Part shown: piece after piece, positions 36,636 through 46,243 of the stretch
Layout: each line of letters opens with the position of its first letter
Numbering within the stretch: position 1 is the first letter of the stretch
From: Pantoea sp. Cy-639
GTDB lineage: Bacteria > Pseudomonadota > Gammaproteobacteria > Pseudomonadales > Pseudomonadaceae
Length of the DNA: 64,000 nucleotides
NCBI RefSeq assembly: GCF_011752525.1
Contig: NZ_VWXI01000018.1
Span: 62,001-126,000 of the forward strand
Direction: 5' to 3'
Translations under genes and position numbers: made by a program
The notes under the pieces: model-generated
Databases searched by the model: none
The model's input: only the letters and a program-made list of their open reading frames with translations
Told to the model about the DNA's origin: nothing

Positions 36636-37106
36636 ATGCACGCTGGGCTCGACGCCTATGATCGGCACATTCTCGAACTGCTGCAGGAGGACGCCTCGCT
36701 CTCCAGCGCGCAGATCGCCGAACGCGTGGGGTTGTCGCAATCACCCTGCTGGCGGCGGATCCAGCGGCTGAGGGAAGAAGGCGTGATTCGCGGCCAGGTC
36801 ACGCTGCTGGATCGCAAGAAGGTGGGGCTGAATACGCAGATCTTCGCTGAAGTGAAGCTCAATGCCCACGGGCGTTCGAACTTCGCCGAATTCACCGAGG
36901 CGATCCGCGGCTTTCCCGAAGTGCTGGAATGCTATGTGCTGATGGGGGCGGTGGATTTCCTGCTGCGCATCGTCACTTCGGATATCGAAGCTTATGAGCA
37001 GTTCTTCTTCGAAAAGCTATCGAACGTACCGGGCATCCAGGAGGTGAATTCGATCGTGGCGCTGTCGGAGATCAAGAGCACCACAAGCCTGCCGCTGGGG
37101 CGCTGA
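36636..37106 (+). CDS. Lrp/AsnC family transcriptional regulator
   Basis: A 156-residue regulator. The helix-turn-helix lies in residues 10-60 (LDAYDRHILELLQEDASLS, then VGLSQSPCWRRIQRLREEGVIRG). The effector-binding RAM domain follows (EVLECYVLMGAVDFLLRIVTSD, then VPGIQEVNSIVALSEIKSTT). Such proteins respond to amino acids and often control an adjacent divergent gene. Here that gene encodes the ACT-like protein. A REP pair follows the stop. Confidence 0.92.
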   Translation: MHAGLDAYDRHILELLQEDASLSSAQIAERVGLSQSPCWRRIQRLREEGVIRGQVTLLDRKKVGLNTQIFAEVKLNAHGRSNFAEFTEAIRGFPEVLECYVLMGAVDFLLRIVTSDIEAYEQFFFEKLSNVPGIQEVNSIVALSEIKSTTSLPLGR

Positions 37107-37115
37107 GCGCTGCAA

Positions 37116-37159
37116 CGCGGTACAAGCCCGCCCCCGTGTGGGAGCGGGCTTGTACCGCG
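37116..37159. repeat. REP pair (variant)
   Basis: Arms cgcggtacaagcccgc and gcgggcttgtaccgcg flank a short loop. The core has gtacaa in place of ggcaag, a variant of the other REPs in this window. It separates the convergent lrp and CYTH-CHAD genes. Confidence 0.8.
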
Positions 37160-37169
37160 ACGTGCATCA

Positions 37170-38549
37170 TCAGGCCTTGAGCAGGTGCTTCCAGGCGCGA
37201 TTCTGCTCGATGGCGCGAGCCTGCTCGATACGGTCTTCGAGCAGTGCGTCCTTGTGCTCCTCGAGCAGCGGCTGCTCGGCCAGCTGGTGCAGCTTGTTCA
37301 GTTCGCCATACAGGCGGTCCAGCTGAGGCAGGTCGAGCACCTGGCGGGCGTGGTGCATCCACACCTGGATGCTTTCCAGGCGCGGCAGCTGTTCGGCCAG
37401 GTCTTCCGGGCGCTGCACATACAGCGGCAGCTTCAGGGCACGGGACTCCTCGCCTAGCAGGTGATGCAGCCAGCTGGCCAGTTGCGCCTTGCCCTGGCGT
37501 TCGCCACGGCCCTTGCGTTCGCTGGTCCAGGCCCGGGCGCTCAGCCAGCGTGCGGTTTCCAGGGAGAACTGACCCCAGCGCACATCCTCGAGTTCCTCGG
37601 CGAACTGCTCGGGCGCGGCGCGGCGGATGTCTTCATCGTCATTGCCGGCCTGCACCAGCGGGCGCCAGTCTTCCAGCAGCGCGTCGAGGCTGGCGCGCAG
37701 GGCGCGGGTGGTCGGGCGTGGCGCCGCCTGGCCCAGGCTGGCGGTGAGGGCGCGCAGTTCGGCCAGGCTGCGGACCCAGTCCTGCAGCAGGCGCCAGTGG
37801 CCATTGTGGCGGTACTGTTCGGCCAGGCGCTGGCTGCTGCCCAGCAACTGCCAGGCGAGGGCGGCGAAGGCGTCGTCCAGCGCCATCTCGGCGTCCAGTT
37901 CGGTGCTTGGCAGGTCCAGCTCGTAGCTGTCCGGTTCGAGCAGGCGGTAGCCGCGCTCGGCCTTGCTGATGTCGCACGGCATCAGCGCCAGGCTGGCTGA
38001 CAGCTCGGCGGCCAGTTCCAGCAGGGCCTCGGGCGCGCCTTCGCGCAGTTCGAGCTCCAGCTCGCAGATTTCTTCCTTGCGCTTGCCGGCGACCACGAAG
38101 CCCTGGTCGAGCGCGGCCTCGATCACCACCTTGGCCTTGCCGCGGCCCCAGGCGATCTCGGCGTATTCACGGGTGAAGTCGGTAGTGAACAGCGGCTTGA
38201 TGGTCTTCTTGTCCAGTTCGGCCAGTTGCTCGGGCCAGCAGCTGGCGTCGAGCTTCTTCAGGTCGAGCTTGACCTTGTCCAGTTGCCACTCGAACTCGTT
38301 GCGCTCGGACAGGCCGGCGACACTCTGGCCGCGGCACTTGAGGGTCTGGATGATGACCTCGCCATCGCGGCGCAGGCGCAGGGCGACGCGGGCGGCGGAC
38401 AGGTCGCGCGCCGGGGTGTCGAAGTACTGGTTGAGCAGTTCGCGGGTCTGCCAGCCGGACTTGTTGCGCTTCTTCAGCAGGGGGTGCTCGCGCAAGGCGG
38501 CAAGGGTCTCGCGGCTGGCGCGGAGTTTGAGTTCGGTTTCTTTGTGCAT
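37170..38549 (-). CDS. CYTH and CHAD domain protein (inorganic triphosphatase-like)
   Basis: A 459-residue cytoplasmic protein. An N-terminal CYTH domain (1-205) opens with the ExExK signature in KETELKLR. It contains the charged tunnel strands typical of triphosphatases (LNQYFDTPA, VALRLRRDG, QTLKCRG). A C-terminal CHAD helical bundle (about 220-459) is rich in Arg, Lys and His and may bind polyphosphate. The domain order matches E. coli YgiF, an inorganic triphosphatase. The start at 38549 gives the canonical N terminus MHKETELK; the longer upstream frame has non-coding character. It is divergent from argE. Confidence 0.88.
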   Translation of the reverse strand: MHKETELKLRASRETLAALREHPLLKKRNKSGWQTRELLNQYFDTPARDLSAARVALRLRRDGEVIIQTLKCRGQSVAGLSERNEFEWQLDKVKLDLKKLDASCWPEQLAELDKKTIKPLFTTDFTREYAEIAWGRGKAKVVIEAALDQGFVVAGKRKEEICELELELREGAPEALLELAAELSASLALMPCDISKAERGYRLLEPDSYELDLPSTELDAEMALDDAFAALAWQLLGSSQRLAEQYRHNGHWRLLQDWVRSLAELRALTASLGQAAPRPTTRALRASLDALLEDWRPLVQAGNDDEDIRRAAPEQFAEELEDVRWGQFSLETARWLSARAWTSERKGRGERQGKAQLASWLHHLLGEESRALKLPLYVQRPEDLAEQLPRLESIQVWMHHARQVLDLPQLDRLYGELNKLHQLAEQPLLEEHKDALLEDRIEQARAIEQNRAWKHLLKA

Positions 38550-38694
38550 CGCGGGCTCGGAAGGAGGGGCATCGTTGCTGGGCAGTCTACAGCACTTGCG
38601 CCATGAATCCTTGTTTGTGGGCGCGGGCCTGCCCGGGTTGCCTTGCGAGGCGCTGGCGTTGTTATGATGAGCCACGCTTCCGAGGAGCTTGCGC

Positions 38695-39837
38695 ATGCCG
38701 TTGCCGTCGCTGAAAGACCAGTTCGCCGCCCTGATCGCCACCCCCTCGGTCAGCTGCACCCAGCCCGCGCTGGACCAGTCCAATCGCCCGGTCATCGACC
38801 TGCTGGCCGGTTGGCTGGGCGACCTGGGTTTCACCTGCGAGATCCAGCCTGTCAGCCCGGGCAAGTTCAACCTGCTGGCCAGCCGCGGCAGCGGCCCCGG
38901 AGGCCTGGTGCTGGCCGGGCACAGCGACACGGTACCGTACGATCCACAGTTGTGGAGCAGCGACCCGCTCAAGCTGACCGAGGTCGATGGCCGCTGGGTG
39001 GGCCTGGGCAGCTGCGACATGAAGGGTTTCTTCGCCTTGGTCATCGAGGCCGTGACGCCGCTGTTGGCGCACGACTTCAAGCAGCCATTGCTGATCCTCG
39101 CTACCTGTGACGAGGAAAGCTCCATGTCGGGTGCCCGCGCCCTGGCTGAAGCCGGTCAGCCGCTCGGTCGCGCGGCGGTGATCGGCGAGCCCACCGGGCT
39201 CAGGCCGATCCGCATGCACAAGGGCATCCTCATGGATCGCATCGATATCCTCGGACGCAGCGGCCATTCGTCGGATCCGAGCCTGGGTCGCAGCGCCATG
39301 GAGGCCATGCATGCGGTCATGGGAGAGCTGATGGCGCTGCGCCAGGGCTGGCAGGACAAGTACCGCAACCCGCAGTTCGGCGTACCCACCCCGACCCTCA
39401 ACTTCGGCTGCATCCATGGCGGCGACAACCCTAACCGTATCTGTGGCCAGTGCGCTCTGGAGTTCGACCTGCGACCGTTGCCGGGGATGGATGCCGAGCA
39501 ACTGCGCGCCGCGATTCGCAGCAAGCTGGTGCCGTTGGCCGAACGCTTCGACGTACGCATCGACTACGCGCCGTTGTTCCCGGAGGTGCCGCCGTTCGAG
39601 CAGGCTGCCGACAGCGAACTGGTGCGCCTGGCCGAGCGGCTGACCGGCCATCGCGCCGAAGCAGTGGCCTTCGGCACCGAAGCCCCTTATCTTCAGCAGC
39701 TCGGTTGCCAGACCATCGTCCTCGGCCCGGGCGATATCGCCTGTGCCCATCAGCCCGGCGAGCACCTTGAAATGTCACGTATCGAGCCTACCGTGCGTCT
39801 ATTGCGTGACCTGATACGGCACTATTGCCTGAGCTAA
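38695..39837 (+). CDS. argE: Acetylornithine deacetylase
   Basis: A 380-residue M20-family metallohydrolase that removes the acetyl group from N-acetylornithine to give ornithine in arginine synthesis. Metal-site residues are His76 (LAGHSDTVPYD), Asp108 (GSCDMKG) and the Glu140-Glu141 pair (TCDEESSMSG). The start at 38695 has GAGGAG 8 bases upstream; TTG at 38689 is less likely. argA follows after 125 bases on the same strand, so the two arginine genes may be co-transcribed. Ornithine also feeds putrescine synthesis, a loose link to the polyamine genes downstream. Confidence 0.93.
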   Translation: MPLPSLKDQFAALIATPSVSCTQPALDQSNRPVIDLLAGWLGDLGFTCEIQPVSPGKFNLLASRGSGPGGLVLAGHSDTVPYDPQLWSSDPLKLTEVDGRWVGLGSCDMKGFFALVIEAVTPLLAHDFKQPLLILATCDEESSMSGARALAEAGQPLGRAAVIGEPTGLRPIRMHKGILMDRIDILGRSGHSSDPSLGRSAMEAMHAVMGELMALRQGWQDKYRNPQFGVPTPTLNFGCIHGGDNPNRICGQCALEFDLRPLPGMDAEQLRAAIRSKLVPLAERFDVRIDYAPLFPEVPPFEQAADSELVRLAERLTGHRAEAVAFGTEAPYLQQLGCQTIVLGPGDIACAHQPGEHLEMSRIEPTVRLLRDLIRHYCLS

Positions 39838-39962
39838 ACGTCAACCGACCTGATTCGTTCCTGCCTAGAGGAGACCGCGCGTGACCGCAAGCCTGTTCCG
39901 ACGATGACTTTCGAACGTTGTGCGCCCTTCCGTTCTCCGTTCACTTATCCACAGGCCTCGTC

Positions 39963-41261
39963 ATGCCCGATTACGTCAACTGGCTGCGCCATGCGTCCCC
40001 CTACATCAACGCCCACCGTGACTGCACCTTCGTGGTCATGCTGCCCGGTGACGGCGTCGAACATCCCAACTTCGGCAATATCGTCCACGACCTGGTGCTG
40101 CTGCACAGCCTCGGCGTTCGCCTGGTACTGGTCCATGGCTCGCGGCCACAGATCGAAAGCCGCCTGGCCGCTCGTGGCCTGACCCCGCACTACCACCGTG
40201 GCATGCGCATCACCGATGCGGCGACGCTGGACTGCGTGATCGATGCCGTCGGCGCCCTGCGCCTGGCCATCGAGGCGCGCCTGTCGATGGACCTGGCGGC
40301 CTCGCCGATGCAGGGTTCGCGGCTGCGGGTGGCGTCCGGCAACCTGGTCACCGCACGGCCGATCGGCGTGCTCGAAGGGGTGGACTACCACCACACCGGT
40401 GAGGTGCGCCGGGTCGATCGCAAAGGTATCAACCGCCTGCTCGACGAGCGCTCCATCGTATTGCTGTCGCCGCTGGGCTATTCGCCTACTGGCGAGATCT
40501 TCAACCTGGCCTGCGAAGACGTAGCCACCCGCGCCGCCATCGAGCTGGGCGCCGACAAGCTGCTGCTGTTCGGAGCCGAGCCGGGGCTGCTGGATGAGCA
40601 TGGGCAACTGGTGCGCGAGTTGCGTCCGCAGCAGGTTGCACCGCACCTGCTACGCCTGGGCAGCGATTATCAGGGCGAACTGCTCGACGCTGCCGCCGAG
40701 GCCTGCAAGGGTGGCGTGGCGCGTAGCCATATCGTCAGCTACGCCGAGGACGGAGCGCTGCTCACCGAGCTTTTCACCCGCGGTGGCGGTGGCACCCTGG
40801 TGTCCCAGGAGCAGTTCGAGGTGGTGCGCGAGGCGACCATCGAGGATGTGGGCGGCTTGCTGGAATTGATCAGCCCGCTGGAAGAGCAGGGCATCCTGGT
40901 GCGTCGCTCGCGGGAGGTACTGGAGCGGGAAATCGAACAGTTCAGCGTGGTCGAGCGCGAGGGCATGATCATCGCCTGTGCGGCGCTGTATCCGATTGCC
41001 GACTCCGAGGCCGGCGAGCTGGCGTGCCTGGCGGTGAATCCGGAATACCGGCATGGCGGGCGCGGCGACGAGCTGCTCGAGCGCATCGAAGCGCGGGCGC
41101 GCAAGCTGGGGATCAATACGCTGTTCGTGCTGACGACGCGGACCGCGCACTGGTTCCGCGAGCGTGGTTTCGCGCCGAGCGAAGTGGAGCGGCTGCCGGC
41201 GGCACGGGCATCGCTGTACAACTACCAGCGCAATTCGAAGATCTTCGAAAAATCGCTCTGA
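39963..41261 (+). CDS. argA: Amino-acid N-acetyltransferase (N-acetylglutamate synthase)
   Basis: A 432-residue enzyme that makes N-acetylglutamate from glutamate and acetyl-CoA, the first step of arginine synthesis. An amino-acid-kinase domain (about 15-285; VLVHGSRPQIESRL, DYHHTGEVRRVDRKGIN) usually binds arginine as feedback inhibitor. A GNAT domain follows (about 290-432; AALYPIADSEAGELACLAVNPEYRHGGRG, FVLTTRTAHWFRERGF). The start at 39963 gives MPDYVNWLRHASPYI, the usual N terminus; a longer frame from 39918 has no ribosome site. A strong bidirectional terminator follows. Confidence 0.95.
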   Translation: MPDYVNWLRHASPYINAHRDCTFVVMLPGDGVEHPNFGNIVHDLVLLHSLGVRLVLVHGSRPQIESRLAARGLTPHYHRGMRITDAATLDCVIDAVGALRLAIEARLSMDLAASPMQGSRLRVASGNLVTARPIGVLEGVDYHHTGEVRRVDRKGINRLLDERSIVLLSPLGYSPTGEIFNLACEDVATRAAIELGADKLLLFGAEPGLLDEHGQLVRELRPQQVAPHLLRLGSDYQGELLDAAAEACKGGVARSHIVSYAEDGALLTELFTRGGGGTLVSQEQFEVVREATIEDVGGLLELISPLEEQGILVRRSREVLEREIEQFSVVEREGMIIACAALYPIADSEAGELACLAVNPEYRHGGRGDELLERIEARARKLGINTLFVLTTRTAHWFRERGFAPSEVERLPAARASLYNYQRNSKIFEKSL

Positions 41262-41311
41262 GAGTGGATATGACGCCTGCAGGAGCGGTTGAGTTGGCGC
41301 TAGTGCAATGA

Positions 41312-41339
41312 AAAACGCCGCCCTTGTGGGCGGCGTTTT
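41312..41339. terminator. Bidirectional intrinsic terminator argA/spuI
   Basis: AAAACGCCGCCC (41312-41323) and GGGCGGCGTTTT (41328-41339) flank TTGT. A-run and T-run on either side serve both the plus-strand argA and the minus-strand spuI. Confidence 0.92.
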
Positions 41340-41342
41340 CGT

Positions 41343-42719
41343 TTACACGGTATGCAGGTACCAGTTGTACTCGAGGTCGGAGATCGAGTGCTCGAATTCC
41401 TCCAGCTCGCTCTCCTTGCACGCGACGAAGATGTCGATGTACTTCGGATCGATGTACTTGTTGAGGATCTCGCTGTCGTCCAGCTCGCGCAGGGCATCGC
41501 GCAGGTTGTTCGGCAGGCTCTGCTCCAGTTGCTCGTACGAGTTGCCTTCGATCGGCTCGCCCGGTTCGATCTGGTTGGTCAGGCCGTGGTGCACGCCGGC
41601 CAGCACCGCTGCCATCATCAGGTACGGGTTGGCGTCGGCACCGGCCACGCGGTGCTCGATGCGTACGGCGTCCGGCGAACCGGTCGGCACGCGCAGGGCC
41701 ACGGTGCGGTTGTCCAGGCCCCAGCTCGGTGCGTTGGGCACGTAGAACTGCGCGCCGAAGCGGCGGTACGAGTTGACGTTGGGGCAGAGGAACGCCATCG
41801 AGGCGGGCAGGGTCTCGAGCACACCGCCGACAGCGTGACGTAGCGCGGCGTTCTGCTCGGGATCCTCGCTGGTGAAGATGTTGTTGCCATCTTTGTCCAG
41901 CACGGAAATGTGCACATGCAGGCCGTTGCCTGCCTGGCCCGGGTAGGGCTTGGCCATGAAGGTGGTGTCCATTTCATGGTCGTAGGCGATGTTCTTGATC
42001 AGGCGCTTGAGCAGCACCGCGTAGTCACAGGCCTTGAGCGGGTCGGCGACGTGGTGCAGGTTGACCTCGAACTGCGCCGGGGCGCTTTCCTTGACGATCG
42101 CGTCGGCCGGGATGCCTTGCTCCTTGGCGCCTTCGAGGATGTCCTGCAGGCAGTCGGCGTATTCGTCGAGGTCGTCGATCAGGTACACCTGGGTCGATTG
42201 CGGGCGCTTGCCCGAGATCGGCGAGCGTGGTGGCTGCGGGCGGCCGTTCACGTTCTCCTGGTCGATCAGGTAGAACTCCAGCTCGAACGCGGCGCAGATG
42301 GTCAGGCCCATCTCGGTGAACTTGCTCACCACTTGGCGCAGCACTTCGCGCGGGTCGGCGAAGAAGGGCTCGCCCTCGAGCTCGTGCATGGTCATCAGCA
42401 GCTGCGCGGTAGGGCGCTTCTGCCAGGGTTCGTTGGAGAGGGTGCCGGGGATGGGGTAGCAGATGCGGTCGGCATCGCCGATGTCCAGGCCAAGGCCGGT
42501 ACTTTCGACGGTCGAGCCGTTGATATCCAGGGCGAAGAGGGAGGCAGGCAGGTTGATGCCTTTCTCGTAAACCTTGTGGAGGCTGGTGCGCTCGATGCGC
42601 TTGCCGCGCACCACACCATTCATATCTGCAATCAGAAGGTCAACGTAGAGAACCTCAGGATGTTCCTTAAGGAACGCGTTCGCTTCGTTAAGCTGAACGG
42701 CACGCGGGGGTACCGACAT
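41343..42719 (-). CDS. spuI: Gamma-glutamylpolyamine synthetase (glutamine synthetase family)
   Basis: A 458-residue glutamine-synthetase-fold ligase that couples glutamate to putrescine or another polyamine, the entry to the gamma-glutamylated degradation route. Landmarks are ICAAFELEFYL, GNGLHVHISV, ALRVPTGSPDAVRIEHRVAGADANPYL and the C-terminal EFEHSISDLEYNWYLHTV. Compared with GlnA it lacks the adenylylation loop tyrosine context. It is divergent from a second, related synthetase (spuB) across 667 bases. The name follows the spu naming of P. aeruginosa. Confidence 0.88.
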   Translation of the reverse strand: MSVPPRAVQLNEANAFLKEHPEVLYVDLLIADMNGVVRGKRIERTSLHKVYEKGINLPASLFALDINGSTVESTGLGLDIGDADRICYPIPGTLSNEPWQKRPTAQLLMTMHELEGEPFFADPREVLRQVVSKFTEMGLTICAAFELEFYLIDQENVNGRPQPPRSPISGKRPQSTQVYLIDDLDEYADCLQDILEGAKEQGIPADAIVKESAPAQFEVNLHHVADPLKACDYAVLLKRLIKNIAYDHEMDTTFMAKPYPGQAGNGLHVHISVLDKDGNNIFTSEDPEQNAALRHAVGGVLETLPASMAFLCPNVNSYRRFGAQFYVPNAPSWGLDNRTVALRVPTGSPDAVRIEHRVAGADANPYLMMAAVLAGVHHGLTNQIEPGEPIEGNSYEQLEQSLPNNLRDALRELDDSEILNKYIDPKYIDIFVACKESELEEFEHSISDLEYNWYLHTV

Positions 42720-43386
42720 GATGCAACACCTTTTTTGTTAAAAATATCAATCAAGGGGGGCTTGCAACCCCAGTCAATCGGAAAGACCAGGTGAAGTCAA
42801 GCCAGCCCCATGATGCCCTTAAATGGCACATCTACGGCAGATTTGCCGCATATCGGGGCGTGCCATTATCCGCTATTTTCGCTGCGAAAGGTTATCCAGA
42901 GCACAGCGTGTTTTATTTTTTACGGAGTGGTTGTGTAAAAAAATGAACGAGGCTAAGCTCGGCGACAACCCAGAACACAATAATACGAGGGTCACATGGT
43001 CCGCCTGTCGAGACCTGCCAGCACTGCGCCCGCAGTGCGTCCAGGTATTTCTCCCGGTTGCCGTCCGGTCATTGCGCGCCTGCATCAATGGGCGGTCGCT
43101 CTGCTCGCAATAATTGACGGTTTGCATAAAAAGACCATGCCTCGTAACGCTTTGGCGTACGTCTTCCTTTCTCTCTGCCCTTCGTTCCCAGCCCGTATAC
43201 CCTTCCTCGGCGTATATCCGCTGGTATCCCGAGCGAGGGGTTTTGCTTTAGCCCTGCACTCCATACAGAATCAAGGCGCGGGCCTGTCCAGGCCCCTCGA
43301 CGCCGTGCGCGTCGACTTTGTCCGACGCCTGGCGTCAGTGGCGGTCGGTTCCCAGCAACCGGGCCACATTACCTCCTGAGGTATTT
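42720..43386. other. Long divergent intergenic region with structured leader before spuB
   Basis: A 667-base gap that holds both promoters. Frames in it (for example 42996-43379) lack ribosome sites and show no family features. AT-rich patches at 42720-42760 and 42900-42960 are promoter candidates for the two directions. Just before spuB two hairpins stand in tandem: GGGCCT/AGGCCC (43280-43295) and TCGACGC/GCGTCGA (43297-43315). This suggests a long structured 5' leader on spuB. Confidence 0.5.
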
Positions 43387-44745
43387 ATGAGTACCAACCT
43401 CGACCAGCTCACCGATTGGTTGAAAGAGCACAAGATCACCGAAGTGGAATGCCTGATCAGCGACCTGACCGGCATCACCCGCGGCAAGATCTCGCCCACC
43501 AACAAGTTCATCGCCGAGAAGGGCATGCGCCTGCCAGAGAGTGTGCTGCTGCAGACCGTGACCGGCGACTACGTCGACGACGACATCTATTACGAACTGC
43601 TCGACCCGGCCGACATCGACATGATCTGCCGTCCCGACGAGAACGCGGTGTATCTCGTGCCTTGGGCCATCGAACCGACCGCCCAGGTGATCCACGACAC
43701 CTACGACAAGAAGGGCAACCCGGTCGAGCTGTCGCCGCGCAACGTGCTGAAGAAGGTCCTCAAGCTGTACGCCGACAAGGGCTGGCAGCCGATCGTCGCG
43801 CCGGAGATGGAGTTCTACCTGACCAAGCGTAGCGAAGACCCTGACTTCCCGCTGCAGCCGCCGGTGGGCCGCTCCGGCCGTCCGGAAACCGGTCGGCAGT
43901 CGTTCTCCATCGAGGCCGCCAACGAATTCGACCCGCTGTTCGAGGATGTCTACGACTGGTGCGAACTGCAGCAGCTGGATCTGGACACACTGATCCATGA
44001 AGACGGCACGGCGCAGATGGAAATCAACTTCCGTCACGGCGACGCCTTGCACCTGGCCGACCAGATCCTGGTGTTCAAGCGCACCATGCGCGAGGCGGCG
44101 CTCAAACACAACGTGGCCGCCACCTTCATGGCCAAGCCGATGACCGGCGAGCCCGGCAGTGCCATGCACCTGCACCAGAGCGTGGTCGACGTGGCCACCG
44201 GCAAGAACATCTTCAGCAATGAGGACGGCAGCATGAGCGCGCTGTTCCTCAACCACATCGGTGGCCTGCAGAAGTTCATCCCCGAGGCGCTGCCGCTGTT
44301 CGCGCCCAACGTCAACTCGTTCCGCCGCTTCCTGCCCGACACCTCGGCGCCGGTGAACGTCGAGTGGGGCGAGGAGAACCGTACCGTCGGCCTGCGCGTG
44401 CCGGATGCCGGCCCGCAGAACCGCCGTGTCGAGAACCGTCTGCCGGGCGCCGATGCCAACCCGTACCTGGCCATCGCCGCCAGCCTGCTGTGCGGCTACA
44501 TCGGCATGGTCGAGGGCATCGAAGCCAGCGCGCCGGTGCAGGGCCGTGGCTACGAGCGGCGCAACCTGCGCCTGCCACTGACCATCGAGGACGCCCTCGA
44601 GCGGATGGAGAACAGCCGCGCGCTGGAGCAGTACCTGGGCAAGAAATTCATCACCGGCTACGTCGCCACCAAGCGCGCCGAGCATGAGAACTTCAAGCGC
44701 GTCATCAGCTCCTGGGAGCGTGAGTTCCTGCTGTTTGCTGTGTGA
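43387..44745 (+). CDS. spuB: Gamma-glutamylpolyamine synthetase paralogue (glutamine synthetase family)
   Basis: A 452-residue glutamine-synthetase-fold ligase, paralogous to the divergent spuI product. Shared landmarks are VAPEMEFYL, GSAMHLHQSVVD, GLRVPDAGPQNRRVENRLPGADANPYLAIAASLL and the C-terminal NFKRVISSWEREFLLFAV. It probably ligates glutamate to a different polyamine. The start at 43387 follows TGAGG; an upstream ATG at 43318 lies within the structured leader. spuC follows after 48 bases, so they are co-transcribed. Confidence 0.88.
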   Translation: MSTNLDQLTDWLKEHKITEVECLISDLTGITRGKISPTNKFIAEKGMRLPESVLLQTVTGDYVDDDIYYELLDPADIDMICRPDENAVYLVPWAIEPTAQVIHDTYDKKGNPVELSPRNVLKKVLKLYADKGWQPIVAPEMEFYLTKRSEDPDFPLQPPVGRSGRPETGRQSFSIEAANEFDPLFEDVYDWCELQQLDLDTLIHEDGTAQMEINFRHGDALHLADQILVFKRTMREAALKHNVAATFMAKPMTGEPGSAMHLHQSVVDVATGKNIFSNEDGSMSALFLNHIGGLQKFIPEALPLFAPNVNSFRRFLPDTSAPVNVEWGEENRTVGLRVPDAGPQNRRVENRLPGADANPYLAIAASLLCGYIGMVEGIEASAPVQGRGYERRNLRLPLTIEDALERMENSRALEQYLGKKFITGYVATKRAEHENFKRVISSWEREFLLFAV

Positions 44746-44793
44746 TCAACCCTGAGGCCGCCTGCGGGCGGCCACCGGAAAATGGAGAGGCAC

Positions 44794-46155
44794 ATGAGCG
44801 TCAACAACCCGCAAACCCGTGAATGGCAAGCCCTGAGCGGCGAGCATCACCTGGCTCCTTTCAGCGACTACAAGCAGTTGAAGGAAAAGGGGCCGCGCAT
44901 CATCACCAAGGCGCAGGGCGTGCATTTGTGGGACAGCGAGGGGCACAAGATCCTCGACGGCATGGCCGGCCTGTGGTGCGTGGCGGTCGGCTATGGCCGT
45001 GAAGAGCTGGTGCAGGCGGCAGAGACGCAGATGCGCGAACTGCCGTACTACAACCTGTTCTTCCAGACCGCCCACCCGCCAGCGCTGAAGCTGGCCAAGG
45101 CGATCACCGACGTGGCGCCCAAGGGCATGACCCATGTGTTCTTCACCGGTTCCGGCTCCGAGGGCAACGACACCGTGCTGCGCATGGTCCGTCACTACTG
45201 GGCACTCAAGGGCAAGCCGCACAAGCAGACCATCATCGGCCGGGTCAACGGCTATCACGGCTCCACCGTGGCCGGCGCCAGCCTCGGCGGCATGAGCGGC
45301 ATGCACGAGCAGGGTGGCCTGCCGATCCCGGGCATCGTGCACATCCCGCAGCCGTACTGGTTCGGCGAGGGTGGCGACATGACCCCGGACGCCTTTGGCG
45401 TGTGGGCTGCCGAGCAGTTGGAGAAGAAGATTCTCGAAGTCGGCGAGGACAACGTCGCCGCCTTCATCGCCGAGCCGATCCAGGGTGCCGGTGGCGTGAT
45501 CATTCCGCCGGAAACCTACTGGCCGAAGGTCAAGGAGATCCTCGCCAAGTACGACATCCTGTTCGTCGCCGACGAAGTGATCTGCGGCTTCGGCCGTACC
45601 GGCGAGTGGTTCGGCTCCGACTATTACGACCTTGCCCCCGACTTGATGACCATCGCCAAGGGCCTCACTTCCGGTTACATCCCCATGGGTGGTGTGATCG
45701 TGCGTGACACGGTGGCCAAGGTTCTCAGCGAGGGTGGCGACTTCAACCACGGCTTCACTTACTCCGGCCACCCGGTGGCGGCGGCGGTGGGCCTGGAAAA
45801 CCTGCGCATCCTGCGCGACGAGAAGATCGTCGAGAAGGCCCGCACTGAAGTGGCACCGTACTTGCAAAAACGTCTGCGTGAGCTGCAGGACCACCCGTTG
45901 GTGGGCGAGGTGCGCGGCCTGGGCCTGCTCGGCGCGATCGAGCTGGTCAAGGACAAGGCCACTCGCACCCGTTACGAAGGCAAGGGCGTGGGCATGATCT
46001 GCCGCACCTTCTGCTTCGACAACGGCCTGATCATGCGCGCGGTGGGCGACACCATGATCATTGCCCCTCCGCTGGTGATCAGCCGCGAGGAAGTGGACGA
46101 ACTGGTGGAAAAGGCGCGCAAGTGCCTGGATTTGACGCTCGAAGCGATCAAATGA
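44794..46155 (+). CDS. spuC: Polyamine aminotransferase (putrescine--pyruvate type)
   Basis: A 453-residue class-III PLP aminotransferase that converts putrescine or its gamma-glutamyl form to the aldehyde with pyruvate as acceptor. Landmarks are the N-terminal DGMAGLWCVAVGYGREELVQAA, the phosphate site FFTGSGSEGNDTVLRM, LFVADEVICGFGRTGEWFG and the cofactor lysine in MTIAKGLTSGYIPMGG. GGAGAGG lies 5 bases before the ATG. It is downstream of spuB and upstream of the transporter genes. Aldehyde oxidation then leads toward 4-aminobutyrate, substrate of GabT. Confidence 0.92.
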   Translation: MSVNNPQTREWQALSGEHHLAPFSDYKQLKEKGPRIITKAQGVHLWDSEGHKILDGMAGLWCVAVGYGREELVQAAETQMRELPYYNLFFQTAHPPALKLAKAITDVAPKGMTHVFFTGSGSEGNDTVLRMVRHYWALKGKPHKQTIIGRVNGYHGSTVAGASLGGMSGMHEQGGLPIPGIVHIPQPYWFGEGGDMTPDAFGVWAAEQLEKKILEVGEDNVAAFIAEPIQGAGGVIIPPETYWPKVKEILAKYDILFVADEVICGFGRTGEWFGSDYYDLAPDLMTIAKGLTSGYIPMGGVIVRDTVAKVLSEGGDFNHGFTYSGHPVAAAVGLENLRILRDEKIVEKARTEVAPYLQKRLRELQDHPLVGEVRGLGLLGAIELVKDKATRTRYEGKGVGMICRTFCFDNGLIMRAVGDTMIIAPPLVISREEVDELVEKARKCLDLTLEAIK

Positions 46156-46243
46156 CGGTCTGCTAGGGTTGATACGAAAAGTCGCCGAGCGTCGTGCAGG
46201 CACTTATCGTGCAAAACCTGGGCTGGCGAGGTGACATTAAGTC

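Noticed and set aside
42996..43379. 127-codon frame in the spuI/spuB gap
   Set aside because: No ribosome site, no recognisable domain and overlaps the hairpins before spuB; better read as leader.
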